A DNA stretch of 64,000 nucleotides from the NCBI GenBank assembly GCA_002914845.1, contig JXTC01000043.1, positions 317,928-381,927 on the forward strand, in the 5' to 3' direction. A program made the translations under genes and the position numbers. Positions 11,690 through 22,634 of the stretch are shown piece after piece (position 1 is the stretch's first letter; the number at the start of each line of letters is the position of its first letter). The notes beneath the pieces were generated by a model that searched no databases, was not told the origin of the DNA, and was given only the letters and a program-made list of their open reading frames with translations. The DNA is from Trema orientale (Eukaryota; Streptophyta; Magnoliopsida; Rosales; Cannabaceae).

Positions 11690-12858
11690 GCATTGAGCAA
11701 CTGCAAGGGATTCATCCGAGAATTCCCTTCCATTGGGTCATGATCCGTATCGCCATCTTAAGCTCAATTTTTCTCTCTTTGGACAATCTCGCAGTATGTG
11801 TGGACCATTACAATGTCACAGCCCCTGGCCTTGCCTTTGTCGGTGGATGCAATCGAAGCACCCTTCTTGTTGTTGTTATTCCCCCAATCCTTCTTCTTCT
11901 CAGAATTTTTCCCATCCTTCAAAGAAGAGGACTTGTTTTTCTTACCGTCCTTTCCTTTTTTGTTCTCCATACTCAAACTAGAAGGAACGTATTTATAATC
12001 TACAAAATTTTCAGCAGCAGCTATGGCTGTAGGAAGGTCCTGAATAGCCTACCTCCACATTTCAGCATGCGCCCAAGGCTGTAGTCTGGATAAGAAGTTG
12101 AACATCTTGTTTTCTTCAGACATGTTCTTTATATCCAGCAATAAAGAACTAAATTCTTTCACATAGTCTCGCACCGAATAGTCTTGCACCGAACTCGTAT
12201 GCTTTAATCTCTTGAAAGACTCCCTTACAACCCAAGCCGTGTTGCAAGGCAAGAATTGATCCTTCAACTCCTTTTTCAGCATTTCCTAAACCTCAATTTT
12301 GGGTCTGCCCGCATTAGTATCATCCTCCATCTGGGTTCTCCACCAAGTTTCGCATCCCTAGTCAGGTACATACTCGTTATTGTGGCATGTTCCCTCCCCC
12401 CTCCCCCTCCAAAGAATGTGAGTAGCCTTAAAATACTGCTCTACATCCCAATGGAAGTTCTCCAACTCCTTTGAATTTTGGGAACCATTAAATGGTTTTG
12501 GTTCAGGGACTTTGATTTTCGAGATACCTACATCACCATCCCCTTGCCCAGGGTGAAGGTTGTTCAAAGTCCTCTTCACCAGCACCAACTCTTCCTCGAG
12601 AGTTTTCACCCTTTTATCGACTGAGTCCACTATGGATCTAGTGCTCTCCACTGAAGTGAAGAACTATTTCTCGAGATCCTTCCTCAAATCCGACACGGGG
12701 TTTTGAAGCAACAACATTTGCTCAAAAAGTACCTTTGTTTGATCCACCAAACTCACGCCATCATCCCCATAGGGAGTGCTAATAATTTTCTCAAGTCGAT
12801 TAACTCGTTCCCTTACTTCAGGGACACTACCAGCCATCGTCATAGCCGGCTCTGACAA
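11690..12858 (-). pseudogene. gag pseudogene with zinc-knuckle remnant
   Basis: From an ATG at 12843 the minus strand gives MTMAGSVPEVRERVNRLEK, then after a stop VESTRSIVDSVDKRVKTLEE and KVPEPKPFNGSQNSKELENF. Next comes a capsid-like segment with SFKRLKHTSSVQDYSVRDYV. A frameshift lies in the tryptophan-rich part near 12340. A lysine-rich stretch (GKDGKKNKSSSLKDGKN) leads to a shifted CCHC-like knuckle ending HILRDCPKREK at about 11780. At least three stops or frameshifts disable it. Confidence 0.85.
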
Positions 12859-12860
12859 TC

Positions 12861-13475
12861 ACCCAAAAGTGACTACTTCCTTGACCTCTTCTACGACGTA
12901 AACCACTATTCAATACACGCATACCATTCCAATAACTAGAGATGCCAAATGAGTCAAAATCCTTTCAAAACATGTCACTTTGGAGCACACATTCTCATAA
13001 ACGCTTTTCAATAACAAAGGTGCACAAAGTATAATGCCTATACTTTCCATAAAGATAAAATTACCACAATCACCCCAATTTTGCTTAGAAGTGCTAAATC
13101 AAAGCTCCCAACTCAAACTTCTCTCAAACACATCAAATTAAAGCTCAAAACACCTCACAAGTATTTTGTCAAACACTTGGTGTGCAGTCACATTTGTCAC
13201 TTGAAACTATGAACTTAGCATGTCCATGATTCTCCAAATTTATAAAACACTATAAGAACATGAAAACATGCACAAGTATTCCACCATAATTTCGAAAATG
13301 AGAAGAGAATCACTCACGTATAGTGGTTTCTTGAAGAACTTGGGTAATGCTCCAAACTTGACTTTGAAAGATTTGGGTGGTAAATGGTGGATTGTTTTGG
13401 ATTTAATTATATTTAGGGAGAGATTTGATTGTGGAAATGGTGAGAATGGTAAGTTTTTGGTGTTAAATGTAGAAG
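12861..13475. other. No gene seen; possible retroelement leader
   Basis: There is no convincing coding sequence here. The stretch lies between the gag start and the tRNA-Asp-like sequence. A motif resembling a hAT terminus (tagagatgccaaatgag, about 12939) has no partner. It may be 5' untranslated retroelement sequence or older repeat. Confidence 0.4.
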
Positions 13476-13955
13476 GCCATTGTAGTATAGTGGTGAGTAT
13501 ACCTGTAATGCCCTAAGTCCTACATCGGATATGCTCTGGGAAAATCACAGGTATTTAAGTAGTGGTCCGTGAGCCCAAAAGTATTTTCAAGCTAGCACTT
13601 TTAGGTGAGGCCTAGTAGTGTTATATTTGGTATCAGAGCCAAGCCAGTCCATACTTTTGTGGGCTTTAGAAGGCTGCCGCGGGCTGAAATCGTGGTGAAT
13701 GTGGACCCCGCCTATAGGGGTTATATGTGGATTATTAAATGTGGACCCCCTAGCGAGGACGTAAGGCCCTTAACGGGAGGAGATTGTAATGCCCCGAGTT
13801 CCACACCGGATATACTCTAGGAAGATCATGGGTATTTAAGTAGTGGTCTGTGACCCCAAAAGTACCTTCAAGCTAGCACTTTTGGGTGAGGCCCAGTGGT
13901 GTTACAATACCCGCCTATCACGCGAATGACCCAGGTTCGATCTTCGGCACCGGCG
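13476..13955 (+). pseudogene. tRNA-Asp-like sequence split by a TRIM element
   Basis: Removing the TRIM and one copy of its target duplication leaves 28 + 44 = 72 nt, the usual plant tRNA-Asp length. It includes box A tagtatagtgg (13483-13493), box B ggttcgatctt (13934-13944), and an acceptor 3' strand caccggc with G at the discriminator position. The anticodon position (13917-13919) reads ATC where tRNA-Asp has GTC. Stem mismatches such as gcgaa for gcggg show decay. The sequence continues directly with CCA, which plant nuclear tRNA genes normally do not encode. The TRIM inside rules out a functional tRNA. It could be a tRNA retro-copy or a primer-binding-site-derived sequence. Confidence 0.8.
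13504..13906 (+). mobile_element. Complete TRIM retroelement with 5-bp TSD
   Basis: Two 122-bp LTRs (13504-13625 and 13785-13906) begin tgtaatgccc and end gtgttata / gtgttaca. They share gtatttaagtagtggt and caagctagcacttt. A primer-binding site tggtatcagagcca (13628-13641), complementary to the initiator Met tRNA 3' end, follows the first LTR. A purine-rich taacgggaggagat precedes the second. The 157-bp interior has no coding capacity. The element is flanked by atacc (13499-13503) and atacc (13907-13911), an exact 5-bp target duplication. It must have been mobilised by another element's proteins. Confidence 0.95.
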
Positions 13956-15470
13956 CCAAAAACTTGTTGGGCTATTTATAATACTTAACCACAAGTATAT
14001 AGATCACAACAACAATATAGAAAGTAAGAGAATATTGTTCCTATGGAGAGTACTTGATTTACAAATGCTAACTACTAACCGAGATTAATTTTCAATTTAT
14101 CCAAATAAAAATAAATGATTGTTTTAAGCAAGAATTAAAAAGTAAATAACAATATAAAAAGCAAGAATAGAAATCGAAACTAAGCAACCAAAGTTTATCT
14201 TTAAGCAATGATAAAGAACCTAGGGATGCAATCTATCCTCTAACTTTTCCAACTACTAGTTTTCCTCTCAATTCACAAATCTATTTAGAGATGACAACCA
14301 AAAATTCAATATATTCACAATCTCTTTCCCAAGACATAAGTGAAAATACCTAGATAAGATAATATATTACTCCTGATATAAATTGATTAAATTCATTAAG
14401 TTCAGTTATTCTCGAGATGTTACACAAGTTATATAGACATATTCCTATTCTATGCAAACTCACCCCACATTAAACAATCTTACGTTGTTCTATTTATGTC
14501 CAAACCTAAATTCATTTTCTCAAGTTCACATAGGTTTCACAACACAACTCTATTTAATGGTAAAGAAAATAGATACAATAAGTTCAAGATGAAATAATCA
14601 ACTCAACAATAGATATCATGAACAATTGAGGAAAAACAAAGTAATTGGATTACATTAGAGGCTCAGTTGCCTCCCTACTATTTGAGTTTAGTTCATGTTC
14701 ATACAAGAAGAAACACAACAGAAATCAAAAGATTTATGCATGTTCAATTACAGAAAATAGAAGAAAAACAAGAGTAAAGAAAAGAAAAACTCTTTTAAAG
14801 CCTCCAATGTGATTTCTTCCTCTTGAATCCTCTCCTTGGTGTTGTTTTCTTCCTTAAAATAGCGCTAGGAACCCTTTGGCTACNAAATACAAGAGGCAAT
14901 GAATTAACTTCTGGAATTTCTGTGAGCTGTTCTACACTTTTTGGCACTGTAGTGCCAAAACGAGACGAGTAGAAGGCTAGAACCGGCGCTATAGTGCTGA
15001 AATGTGGCGCCACTTAATTCTCAAGAAATGGCGTCGCAGCGCCATATTCCCCAGGTGGTGCCAGAAGTTTTAGGGAGCCAGAAGAACTCAAGTATGGCAT
15101 TGTGGCACTGGATTGTGGCCCCTTAGCGCCACTTGCTTGTGTTGGCTTGCTCTAAATCTTCTCATTGAGAGTTCTTTTGCCTATCTCTGCTCGTCGTGAT
15201 GTGCGTTTGATATCTGTTTGACTCGGTTTACCCTTGATTTAGCTCCGAAATTCAATATTCATCACGCAACGATGTCTGCATCAAAAACAATAAATCGAAT
15301 AAAAAGAGCTCAAAGATGAGCAATTCTTAAGCTCAAAAGGAGGTTAAAGTGAAGTGTAAAATATACTTAACAATAATCTAAACTGTGCAAAACCCGTATT
15401 ACAAAAACAATAAATTAGTGCCTTACAAAAACACTAATTAACACTATAAGTTACTGGAATGAAGCAATTG
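13956..15470 (-). other. LTR-like or leader-like retroelement sequence
   Basis: Read on the minus strand, this ends CCCAACAAGTTTTTGGCGCC, the layout of a Ty3/gypsy LTR end followed by a tRNA-Asp primer-binding site. From memory, the sequence after the CCA (aaaaacttgttgggct) resembles plant repeats that follow such sites. No second LTR copy is visible. A region at 14935-15140 is dense in short near-palindromes of the ggcactgtagtgcc and ggcgtcgcagcgcc kind. One unknown base occurs near 14884. No gene is recognised. Confidence 0.45.
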
Positions 15471-15498
15471 TATCTATACTATATCATATACTAATAAG

Positions 15499-15835
15499 GG
15501 ATAGTATCATTTTTATATCTTGTATTTTGATACTTTGTTTGATTTATACATCTTTTCGGTTATAGATTTGAAATTTATTATAAAGTTATACTTTAACACC
15601 AGTTTAGAATCGTTAACTTAACAAGATAATTCAATAAATTTATTCTCAGATAAGTTGTTACATGGTTTATTTTCAATTTTTTAAACGGTATCTTGGTAAA
15701 TTAATTGTTCTAAATTGGCGTAAAGAGTATAAATTTATAAGAGATTTCAAATCTAAAGATTAATATTGATAATAACCAGAACACAAGGTATGATTTGAAC
15801 GAAGCATCAAAATACAGGGTATGAATATGATAACA
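15499..15835. mobile_element. Long inverted-repeat (foldback) MITE
   Basis: The left arm (gatagtatcattttta, tgtattttgatactttgttt, atagatttgaaat) is repeated inverted on the right (atttcaaatc, gaagcatcaaaatacaggg, gaatatgataac). The arms are about 100 bp or more with mismatches around an AT-rich centre. There is no coding content. The superfamily is not certain and I could not define the target duplication. Confidence 0.6.
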
Positions 15836-15923
15836 ACAATTATATGGATAACTAGTTTTCCGTGGGCAAGCCGAGCCAAGATGCTAGTTGTATAGGTTTT
15901 AGTTTATATTTGTAATATATATT

Positions 15924-16283
15924 GGCCCCGTTTGTTTCAACCATTCCATTCCATTGGAATGGAAAATCCATTTGAATGTATGTTTGTTTTAACAATTCAG
16001 TTTTTCCATTCAAATGATCTTTTAGAATGTGTGTTTGTTTTAACAATTCAGTTTTTCCATTCAAATGGTCCATCCAAAAAGTTAACCATTGGAATGGTTT
16101 TTTTGTATCTTGAATGAGAATGGAAGGGAGGAGGTGTTTTTGAATGGTCCATTCCAATGCTCCCATTCTAATTACAACACATTCCACTATTTTTTCCATT
16201 CAAATGTCTCCCATTCCAATTATAACACATTCCACAATTTCTATTCAAATACACCCATTCAAATAGGCGAACCAAACAGGCCC
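15924..16283. mobile_element. MITE, copy 1 of a two-copy family
   Basis: Termini are ggccccgtttgtttc and aaccaaacaggccc, an imperfect inverted repeat of the common GGGCCxGTTTGG kind. The interior repeats ttccattcaaatgg and contains the palindrome-like ccattccattccattggaat. It closely matches the element at 28857-29215. A 3-bp att flanks both sides, a weak clue to a Harbinger-type duplication; a hAT origin is not excluded. Confidence 0.75.
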
Positions 16284-16503
16284 ATTAACATTTATCGAGG
16301 AATATATAATGCAATTCAATCTTCTAAGTCATCAGTCAATCTGTTGATCATAAAATATCACCAGCCAATTTGTAAAAGGGTCAATGACCACTGATGATGT
16401 TTTGTCATGAGTATCCTGAGAATCCTTTGAATCTGAGTTTTGAAATTTCTTTTTAGTTGTTCTTCCAGAGCTTCAATTTTATTTATTTTTTTTTTTTCAG
16501 AAT

Positions 16504-16779
16504 AATGGATGTTAGCTTATGCTAAATGTAGGCAGATTGACCAGTTCATTGGATATTTTGACCAAATAAAGAGGTTGAAATGCAAAGAAGATTTGGTGGC
16601 ATGCATGATCACTCGTAAAAGAGATAAACTGAACTCCTGAAAATGGATGTTATATTATGCTAAATGTAGGCAGATTGACCAGTCCATTTAATATTTTGAC
16701 CAAATAATGAGGTTGAAATGCAAAGAAGATTTGATAGCATGCATGATCACTCTTAAAAGAGATGACTCAACTTCTCTTT
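16504..16779. repeat. 138-bp tandem duplication
   Basis: Two copies begin aatggatgtta at 16504 and 16642. They share tatgctaaatgtaggcagat and tgcatgatcactc, with several substitutions between them. The repeat lies about 0.7 kb downstream of the E1-beta gene. Confidence 0.85.
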
Positions 16780-17433
16780 CACACCTGGCTAGTCCAAAGA
16801 ATTTTTTAACGAAAAAGAGGGTCGTAAAGCAAATCCATATTTGATTCGATGACAATGAACATAACGAAATGCTACTGTGTATATTCCTCATCTAATACAA
16901 TGGGCAATGCACAATTTCTGAAGACGCATAAGTAAAATTCTTGGTGGTGGTAAGATAAGTACACCAATTTTGTTTTGAACTCATGATCATTTTCACTGCA
17001 TCTCAAGGTTGAAGATGGCCAAAATAGAAGGCTTTCTTCCGAGCAAGTATCTTTATTCATGAGCTACACTAAAATGCAATCCACTTTCTTCCTATAAAAT
17101 CCTCTCAATTCTGTTGACAACAGACCTCAATCATGAATCTATTGTCTGATAGATTTTACCAACTTAACCGATTAGTGTCTCCCATCGGTGATAAAACCCA
17201 CAAATAAAATAGGACCAACCATATCAGAAAGAGAGTGAAAATACACTTGATTAGATTAATTAAAGAGAGAGTTGATTACATCTATTCGGGTTACGATGAT
17301 GCTAGCACAAGGATGGCTTAACTTTTCAAGTTGGGAATAGACTGATAACGAGAAGAACCAATTTTACTTAACCTCCTTCATACATCCTCCTTCATACATC
17401 CGGTCTATACAGCAGAAGATAGTTTCTCATACA
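16780..17433. other. Downstream flank of the E1-beta gene
   Basis: No gene is supported here. The part nearest the E1-beta stop codon (17434) should include its 3' untranslated region. I could not identify a clear poly(A) signal. Confidence 0.4.
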
Positions 17434-20400
17434 CTAGTAATTTACAGTTGATTTGATTGCGTCCAAAATCTGCATCAATTGAGGCACAACAACGGTCAAC
17501 AAGCAAATCTAGCCCGGTGACACCTAAAAATGTAAGCTAAAACCATTCATATAGCTTACCTTGTTCTTGGTGGGTAAATAGAAGGGCTCAAAAACAAGGG
17601 GAAAGGGGGTGTCCAAACCACATATTCTGGCTACAGGTGCTTCTAACTGAAAACACAAGTAATATTAAGTAATTTCTATGCAACAGGATTCAGTTTGCAC
17701 ATTCAACAATCATATGGACTTTGGCCAAAAAAAATAAGCATATCATTATCACATCTACACTTTCATAGTGAAATACTCGTAGTCCATGTAAAGTATGACA
17801 AAAAGATACGGTGATAAAAGAAAAATGAGAAATAGAATATTAAAATAAAATGCATCTTAATTTGTATGACACCGAAAACTTGATCTACTAACAAGCATGA
17901 CTGGACAAATGTTCAATTACAAGTATCAATGTGAAAAAAATAATAATAATAATAATAACAATAATAAATTAAAGCATTATATAGGAAATTTACAAACAGC
18001 CAAACATAACAAAGTTGTCACTTTGCAAGCTCCATTATGCACGGGGACTTCTCATTGAGCATTATAACTAGTCCACTTGAAACATGTCATTTAGAAATAA
18101 AATAAGTCAAGAGTACCACCGAAAAAACAATAATATATGCCCATTCCCATCAGGGTTGGAAAACAATCTACATGGTAAGTTGCTTAGGCAAAAAAATTAA
18201 ATTAAACAAAATTAATTTTTTTTTAAAAAAAATAAAAATAAAAGGGAAGAAGACGAAGAAAAGAAAAAAAAAAGAAAAAAAGAAAAAGCTGAACATCTCT
18301 TCTATTAGAAGGGGCATCTAGAATGACCTACATATTTGTCTACAGGCTTAATATTTTGTTCACGAGGTTTAAAACCAAAAGGAGTACTTTGACTTCTACC
18401 GTCTTAGATGAGACTGAACTCACATATACAACCAAATATGTTCAGGGATGTTTAGGGATTGCTATTCAAGCTTTGCTAATAATATAGTATCAACATTATA
18501 ACATGCATAAAAACTCATATCCTTCATGATTTTTTATCAACAGACTACCTTAAAAGAACCAAACTGTTAATCCAGACATTTCTAATTTGTCAATAAAAGG
18601 ACCAAGTTTCTCATTCAATACAAAACACTGATGTTCCTAATTGACCATATGACCAATGATGTAGTCATTATAAACCACCTACATAAATCACCAATTTCAC
18701 GTAGACTTGGTTCATAAACCAATCAACCTCCCTATCAGGTAACAACGAAGGTAAAACACACGCACAGAGATGCTGTTTATCTTAGGAAAATTTATAACTA
18801 GATGCCTCATGTAACTCAAGCCCAACACAATCCCGAAAAACTCTAATTAAAAATGGACTTCGTATTATAATTGTTTAACTGCAGTATTAAGATCTTTTTT
18901 CCCTTAAACATAGAAGATCTACCTAATCAATTTCTACTGACATTTTTTGGTAGTAACAAGCAAATCATACAATGCAAATAGTTGGTGAATTTACCCTTAA
19001 GAAGCAACGTTCAACAATTGAAGCAGATATTTCAGCTCCAAAACCACCAGTCACTGGAGCTTCATGACTAATCTGCATAAGCGATACTTGGTATTATTAT
19101 CACTATTATCACAAAGCACATACTCACCCATACAAAATACAAACAAATAAAACCAAATGGAAATGGTACTTACAAGAAGCCTTCCAGTTTTTCTGACAGA
19201 GGCTTCCACTGTTTCCTTATCCCAGGGTATTAGTGTTTTCAGGTCTATCAGTTCGCAAGAAATACCATCCTGAAAATTCGTTGGGATTACAATGACTATT
19301 TCAAGTAAAGATTACAACTTACAAGAATCATTCCCACAGGTTGTCAAAATTAATGAACAAGACTTGGTTAAACATTTTAATCAGAATGTCTAAAAAACGA
19401 GTGTTTCTGCCATTAAGAGAACTTACTTTCTCAGCATCTAGACAGGCTTGTTCCATTATGGATAACTGAGCACCCCAACCAACAAGTGTGATATCATTGC
19501 CCTCTCTAATTACCTAAGCACCAGAAATTATTTAAGACAAAAAAAAATTTCAAATATTGACAAAAAAGAAAATACCAGCTTCTTATACAATTATTTTTTT
19601 TTTTTTTTTTTTTTTTACAAATTACAATACATGTACTTAGACACAAAAAAAAAGTATAGAAGGAAAAAAGGGGGGAGGAGGGGGTGTAAACCTGAGAACT
19701 ATGATTTGAATTCTGGAAAACCAGCATCTTTGAATTAATACTAAGCAAACAAGTAGTGTACCTCAGCCTCTGATAAAGGCAACATGTAGTCATGCTCCGG
19801 AACCTCTTCTACTGATAAACGATATAGCCACTGAAGCCAACAGAAATTATAAAATTTTGGTCATAATTTCTTTTGGGAGCTAATAATTTCACTGTGACTA
19901 TTAACATAAATTACAATACCTTAGGTTCAAAAAACACAACAGGGTTTGGATCACGTATGCTGGAAAGCAACAACCCTTTTGCTTCCTTTGGACTTCGAGG
20001 GATAACAACCTACATGAACAAATATGTGCAACTATATGTTAAGGGTGAAGAGCAACAAAAGTGGAAAGAATTGAAGAATATCAATTTTTTACATGCGACC
20101 AGGTTGGGGAAACGATGATTGCTAACTTATGTGGATGCTCTTATCATCCTAAGTCTTCATGTATTCAATCAATCATATCTTTACACAAGTTATCTTAATA
20201 TATCCACACAAGAAAGTCAATCCTCAGAAGAGAAAGTTTTTTGAAGTTACTGCTCCATATTCTTTCACAAAGAACTAGCCTCAACACAAATTCAAAATCT
20301 CTGACCATTTTTTGAAAGAAGCATAAGGGACCTAATAATAGTACAATTGTTAGCTTCGATATAGATGCACTAGAATAATGAATTGAAATCACAGTTTGCT

Positions 20401-22634
20401 GTTACCATTTATTTGTAGATTTGGAAATGATCGAAATGGACGTACTGGAAAAGGCATGTGAACCTTCTTCCTTTATACGCACACATACATACATATATAT
20501 TCATACGGTGTATATGCATATAGATCCCAATTATTTCACTGAAAATTTACCTGCAACGGTACCTCTAAATTTTTCTAACATTGATTTTTTAAAAACAGGA
20601 TACTGACAAGAAGAAAAGATCCCAAGCGGATAAAATGAGAGGCATACCTTAAGACCAGGAACATGACAGAAGAAAGCTTCTGGGGATTGTGAGTGATAAT
20701 GTCCACCGTGGCCAACAGCTCCATAAGGTGCTCTTATTGTTAAACCTAGGGAGCAATATACAACCATGACACTTGAAGGAAAAAAAGAAACTGCAACAAC
20801 AACACAGAAAAAGAGGTGAGTATTTCCTGAAAAACTACTGGAAATTGCAAGATTTACCTCCACAGTTGAACTGGTTCCCACTCCGGTATCTGAACTTCGC
20901 AGCTTCATTGACAATCTACAGACATAAAGTCTTGCCCATTAATGGTCAGTTATGAGACCATCATGAAGCCTAGCAGTAATACAGTACGGCTGATGCATAC
21001 CTGATCAAAAGCAGGAAATATATAATCTGCAAATTGTATTTCGGCAATAGCTCGATTACCCTATCATGCGAAATTAGGCCAAAAGTTAATGACTTGTTAA
21101 GGAGGAACTTGCATTAAGATTTGACTTTAAAGCTCAAACACTAAATATGTAACGCCTACCAGTGCTGCTAGACCAATGCCAAATCCAACAATGCCCTGTG
21201 TACAAACATGAGTAAGATTTTATGTTAAGTCTCTCTTTGCTTGAAGATACTCATTTAAAAACAAAAATAGACAACAACACTTATAACCAATATGCAGGGA
21301 ACAGTTTTTTGTTTTTGTTTTTGTTTTTGTTTTTGTTTTTGTTTTTTCTTTTTTGTTTTTTTTTTTTTTGTTTTTTTTTTTTAATTAGTTTATCAGAAAT
21401 TATTTTTGTCCAACATTCCTCAAAAAGAAACAGTTGTCTTGTCCAGAGATATTTCTTAGCATTAGAACAATGCTTACTAACCAAAGGTGCATATATACAT
21501 GTGCAAAAGATAGTGTAGAGGCAGAATGTTAAGTAAACATACCTGTTCACAAAGAGGGGTATTGAAGACCCTGTTTTTACCAAATCGATCAGCTAATCCG
21601 GTTGTGCAACGGAAGACTCCACCGAAGCCCACATCTTCTCCAAATATATAAGCTCTGCAAGGAATTTTAGATATTAGTTGGATATATCTATAAGTTAAAA
21701 CTCATTAGTTTCCATCCCCGACACCAACAGAGTTTTGTTTTTTTCACAACTTACAAGGAATTGGATAAATCACCGTTTTAAATTTTAACTACGTTAAACA
21801 CGTAATCACTTCTAACCGAAAAAACAGAACGATGCTTCTCCTAGTTATATTCTTATTTTGCAGACCCAAGTTATCTTCTGTTGTATTAAGCTAGGCATTG
21901 AGGAAACTTTGAGTCAATGGTCCAAGGCCAAACATTTTACAAGCAATCTTGCTAATCATCTCTAAGTTTTGTTATCCAATATCCTAACCATGCCAAAAGA
22001 AAAAAAAAATTATTTAAGAAAACTTTTTTGTGAGAAAAGAAACTATATGCTAGGTAAGTTCCCATGTGGAATGGAACCCAGCCAGAATGACCTCATTGGA
22101 GGCTCATGAACATGACTACTCGACCAATTTTTTGGTTGTTTGATGCATCAAATTATATAGTGGGAGTGCCTTGGCTAATATCCCATTTCCAAGTTACCCA
22201 ATTGGAAACACATTATCATGTCATCGTTTCTAAAAATTCTTTATCCAAGAAAATACTTTCACTAAGAAAAAAACGGTGACCCAATTCAGAGCTCAACATA
22301 AAAAAATAAATAAATTCACAAGCTATGTTAGAGAAATTCAAGACAGCTTGAGCATAAATGTGAAAAGGGTATTAGTATAATAATTCAAGCATGAACTCTA
22401 AGCTCTAAAAAAATTTAAAATAAAAAAAATAAAAAATAAAAAAAGGACAGACCGGGGATCAGATTCCATGGCGATGTGGAGGGCCTGGTTGATGGCAGAG
22501 TATAGATTCAATGACTTTCCATCAGAAGAAGAGCTCGAAAATTGCCTCAAAAAACCATTTCCATATCCATATCCATATCCACATCTAAGCAATCGACCCA
22601 TTATTCTCCTACTACCACTAACACCGCCCGCCAT
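17434..22634 (-). CDS. BCKDHB: Branched-chain 2-oxoacid dehydrogenase E1 subunit beta, mitochondrial
   Basis: This is the beta chain of the thiamine-diphosphate E1 component that decarboxylates 2-oxo acids from leucine, isoleucine and valine in the mitochondrial matrix. It works as an alpha2beta2 tetramer with E2 and E3. Thirteen exons: 22453-22634, 21543-21654, 21160-21195, 21001-21060, 20858-20915, 20648-20745, 19920-20009, 19762-19830, 19427-19513, 19174-19269, 18995-19072, 17560-17646, 17434-17469. They total 1089 nt (362 aa plus stop), close to the Arabidopsis length, and all junctions are GT-AG. The first ~45 residues ([21 protein letters not shown]) look like an Arg/Ser-rich transit peptide. 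Diagnostic motifs are [49 protein letters not shown] (H165/H167), VVFFEPK and [13 protein letters not shown]. The start is the ATG at 22634. No defects seen. Confidence 0.97.
21303..21382. repeat. (TTTTTG)n and poly-T tract in intron 2
   Basis: About seven copies of a tttttg hexamer followed by poly-T lie inside intron 2 of the E1-beta gene. On the transcribed strand this is an A/C-rich tract. It creates spurious FLFLFLFL reading frames on the plus strand. Confidence 0.9.

Larger units (their letters stand above)
10054..12860 (-). mobile_element. Decayed Ty3/gypsy retroelement (gag-PR-RT, lacking RNase H and integrase)
   Basis: On the minus strand the order is gag, zinc-knuckle region, aspartic protease, reverse transcriptase, then an LTR. 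Gag wording such as KVPEPKPFNGS and PEVRERVNRLEK fits plant Ty3/gypsy elements. The reverse transcriptase stops at its C-terminal end and the LTR follows at once, so the RNase H, integrase and polypurine tract are gone. Near the gag start a short match to an initiator-Met-tRNA primer site (tcagagcc) remains, but I see no 5' LTR to its right. Stops and frameshifts are scattered through the coding parts, so the element cannot be autonomous. Confidence 0.85.

Noticed and set aside
11099-12084. Plus-strand frames of 66-153 codons across the retroelement
   Set aside because: They are antisense shadows of the minus-strand gag/protease/RT pseudogenes.
12939-12956. tagagatgccaaatgag as a hAT terminus
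   Set aside because: No inverted partner or target duplication found nearby.
13476-13503. Functional tRNA gene
   Set aside because: Interrupted by a 403-bp insertion and carrying stem and anticodon changes, so it is listed as a pseudogene.
13504-13906. TRIM considered as a Cassandra element with 5S rRNA in its LTR
   Set aside because: The 122-bp LTRs show no recognisable 5S rRNA internal promoter sequence.
21222-21518. Plus-strand frame with FLFLFLFL repeats
   Set aside because: Translation of the (TTTTTG)n tract in intron 2 of the minus-strand E1-beta gene; no independent coding evidence.
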